Origin: Clostridium estertheticum
GTDB lineage: Bacteria > Bacillota > Clostridia > Clostridiales > Clostridiaceae
Direction: 5' to 3'
Length of the DNA: 64,000 nucleotides
NCBI RefSeq assembly: GCF_011065935.2
Contig: NZ_JAAMNH020000001.1
Location: 2,067,001 to 2,131,000, forward strand
Position numbers and translations under genes: made by a program
Shown here: positions 62,462 to 64,000 of the stretch, piece by piece
Numbering within the stretch: the first letter of the stretch is position 1
Layout of the letters: every line of letters starts with the position of its first letter
The notes under the pieces: model-generated
What the model was told of the DNA's origin: nothing
Database searches by the model: none
Seen by the model: the letters and a program-made list of their open reading frames with translations, nothing else

Positions 62462-63262
62462 ATGAATTTCTTAATAGACTTAATAATAAAGACATCCGTT
62501 GATACAATATATTTGACAGGAATGATAATTTTAGTAGGATTTATTCTTGGATATATGAGGGACCATTCAATGCGAAATTTTCAAAGGAGTTTTGGTTGGA
62601 AGACAGTTGCTGTTACAGCTATTATAGGAGTACCTATACATGAAATGTCACATGCTATCTTTTGTTTGATTTTTGGTCACAAAATTACAAAAATAGTACT
62701 CATACAAAAGAGGGATGAAAATGGAGTGCTTGGATATGTAAGTCATGCTTATAATCCTAATAGTATATATCAACAGGCAGGTAATTTTTTTATAGGAATT
62801 GCGCCTATCTTCGGAGGGATTTCCGTTATAATTGCACTAATGCATATAATTATTCCGAGAACATACAATGAATTTATAAATATATCACTAAATAATTTGA
62901 ACATAACTAAAATAAGTCAGGGTTCAATAGAGGCCATAATTAATTCATATATTGATTTAATAAAAACAATCTTTTCAATAAATAACTTTGGAAATCCTTA
63001 CTTTATAATATTTTTATTTTTAGCTATATGTATTTCATCTCATATATCTTTAAGTTCCGCGGATATTAAAGGCGCTTCTAAAGGATTAATTATAATATTT
63101 CTATTAATATTAGTTATTAATGGTCTTGGATTTTCAAGGTTTTTTATGGCTGAAAGTATATTGAAATATAATATTATACTAATAGGTTTTCTCATAGTAT
63201 CCTTGATTTTCTCAAGCATAACGTACCTTGTAAGTTTACTTCTATTAACAATAAAGAATTAA
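62462..63262 (+). CDS. Polytopic membrane protein with HExxH motif
   Basis: A 266-aa protein with about six hydrophobic segments. PIHEMSHAIFCLIFGHKITKIV near residue 60 contains HEMSH, an HExxH metal-binding motif at the end of a membrane helix, as in site-2 protease-like and related membrane metalloproteins. An NPD-type second motif of S2P is not seen. The family is not recognised and function is unknown; it could be a membrane metallopeptidase. ATG follows GAAAGGGTGA. It lies just after the metallophosphoesterase gene. Confidence 0.65.
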   Translation: MNFLIDLIIKTSVDTIYLTGMIILVGFILGYMRDHSMRNFQRSFGWKTVAVTAIIGVPIHEMSHAIFCLIFGHKITKIVLIQKRDENGVLGYVSHAYNPNSIYQQAGNFFIGIAPIFGGISVIIALMHIIIPRTYNEFINISLNNLNITKISQGSIEAIINSYIDLIKTIFSINNFGNPYFIIFLFLAICISSHISLSSADIKGASKGLIIIFLLILVINGLGFSRFFMAESILKYNIILIGFLIVSLIFSSITYLVSLLLLTIKN

Positions 63263-63289
63263 TGTAGAAGCATGGAATTTGTGTTGCTA

Positions 63290-63403
63290 TAATGGTTTCA
63301 TCGTCCAGAAATCTATGGAAAACCAGTTCTAGTTATAGCCTCAACCAAGGGATCAGGACTTAAATCTACTCTTAAATATTTAGAGAGAGTGTCAATTCAA
63401 TAG
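63290..63403 (+). pseudogene. Remnant of an NAD(P)H-dependent flavin reductase-like gene
   Basis: One frame reads PEIYGKPVLVIASTKGSG and then LKSTLKYLERVSIQ before a TAG at 63401-63403. The YGKPVLVI-(S/A)-T-KGSG pattern resembles the central strand and loop of flavodoxin-like NADPH:FMN reductases. The frame has a stop just upstream (63287-63289) and no start. It is probably the residue of a deleted gene. Confidence 0.5.
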
Positions 63404-63461
63404 TAATTTATGATATAATGAAATTTAAATGTAAAACTAATATAAATAAGGAAGTGTTTGT

Positions 63462-64000
63462 ATGAAGACGAAAAAAGTGTTTTGGATTTTGATGTATTTC
63501 CTTGCACCCGTATTACCTGTATATTTTTATCTAATCCACGCAGCCAAAAGCAATCATGATTTTATATTTTTACTAGGTGGATCACTAGGAATTTGTTCCT
63601 ACGTATTTTTTGTAAATCAATTTATAATTACTGCTAGGCCAAAGTTTATAGAAAAAAACTTCGGCATGGATAAAATGTATAGATTTCATATGGTTATGCC
63701 CTTAGTTGCTTTTACTCTAGGACTTATACATAATCAAATTAAAGAAGGTTATTTCGAGGATTCCTTTCAAACCACATTAGGAACTGCAACGCTTATAATA
63801 TTTGGTACAATAATTGTTATTAGTGCCTTATTAATGATTAATAAGCTATTTATCAAAATAAAAATAGTGGATGATATAAGAAATCTATTAAAGAAAATTT
63901 TAAAACCAAAGCACGAATTTCTTGTTACAATTCACAATATTACTGTAATAGGAGTGTGTGTTTTATTAGTTCATATACTCTTAAGTAATTCTGTAAAAGC
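63462..64000 (+). CDS. Ferric reductase-like transmembrane protein (partial, runs off the edge)
   Basis: About 180 codons are visible. The protein starts MKTKKVFWILMYFLAPVLPV; four or more hydrophobic segments follow, with His residues in MYRFHMVMPLVAFTLGLIHN and in TIHNITVIGVCVLLVHILL spaced as in ferric reductase/NOX cytochrome b-like domains that hold two hemes. The C-terminal FAD/NAD domain, if any, lies outside the window. ATG follows AAGGAAG, and TATAAT lies about 45 bases upstream. The family call rests on His spacing and topology. Confidence 0.65.
   Translation, partial: MKTKKVFWILMYFLAPVLPVYFYLIHAAKSNHDFIFLLGGSLGICSYVFFVNQFIITARPKFIEKNFGMDKMYRFHMVMPLVAFTLGLIHNQIKEGYFEDSFQTTLGTATLIIFGTIIVISALLMINKLFIKIKIVDDIRNLLKKILKPKHEFLVTIHNITVIGVCVLLVHILLSNSVK

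Noticed and set aside
1..64000. CRISPR array, prophage or intact insertion sequence
   Set aside because: No regular direct repeats with spacers, no integrase, no phage structural genes and no transposase were seen.

Overview
The window is AT-rich DNA from a spore-forming, anaerobic, low-GC Firmicute, most probably Clostridium sensu stricto. The evidence is many TTG/GTG starts behind strong Shine-Dalgarno sites, pyrophosphate-type phosphofructokinase, prkA-yhbH-spoVR, a GerMN lipoprotein, gamma-SASP-like proteins, and purine and TPP riboswitches. No prophage, CRISPR array or intact insertion sequence was seen; most of the window looks like ordinary chromosome.

Layout. 1-7.2 kb: the start of a minus-strand gene, then a ribD-ribBA pair whose deaminase and DHBP-synthase halves have lost their catalytic residues, a LiaF-like membrane protein, a roughly 280-bp palindromic element, and an ECF sigma / anti-sigma / TPR operon whose last gene is split by an in-frame stop. 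7.2-18.5 kb: amino-acid permease, AI-2E-type transporter, ribosomal protein L25, drug exporter, two paralogous gamma-SASP-like genes (13.7 and 18.0 kb) enclosing a strong candidate for a roughly 470-nt noncoding RNA, a GerMN lipoprotein, a small ArfA/BrfA-like ribosome-rescue gene with a terminator inside its reading frame, PduL and a methyltransferase. 18.7-23 kb: a TPP riboswitch and a five-gene thiamine-salvage operon (thiW-thiD-cytX-thiM-thiE). 23-29.9 kb: PPi-PFK, NlpC/P60 hydrolase, AlaX editing protein, Nudix hydrolase, PAS histidine kinase. 30-41 kb: prkA-yhbH-spoVR, a class B PBP, a NatAB-type ABC exporter with two permeases and a CPBP protease. 41-49 kb: adenine riboswitch-add, a VTT / Fe-S / CDP-alcohol transferase cluster, rhomboid protease, HD hydrolase, aldose epimerase, YbaK-type editing protein and tRNA-Ala(CGC). 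49-64 kb: clpB behind an attenuator-like leader, a double HD/HD-GYP protein with a nitroreductase, an Ada-AlkA fusion with Ogt, an InhA-type M6 protease, an OYE-family reductase, a decayed DedA-PAP2 gene, a membrane metallophosphatase, an HExxH membrane protein, and the start of a ferric-reductase-like gene.

How the genes work together. Several operons are complete pathway units: thiazole and pyrimidine salvage to thiamine phosphate under TPP control; adenine-induced adenosine deamination; alkylation repair by glycosylase plus methyltransferase; kinase, vWA protein and SpoVR linked to sporulation or stress. Several loci are visibly decaying (TPR gene, DedA-PAP2 gene, small remnants at 10.9, 58.2 and 63.3 kb).

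Most interesting. First, the ribD-ribBA pair keeps only GTP cyclohydrolase II and the pyrimidine reductase, so it may feed something other than riboflavin. Second, the small gene at 16.1-16.3 kb carries the KKGKGSY signature of ribosome-rescue factors and a terminator that should yield non-stop mRNA. Third, the 14.2-14.7 kb transcript fits no class I recognise. All calls come from reading the sequence; no database search was possible.
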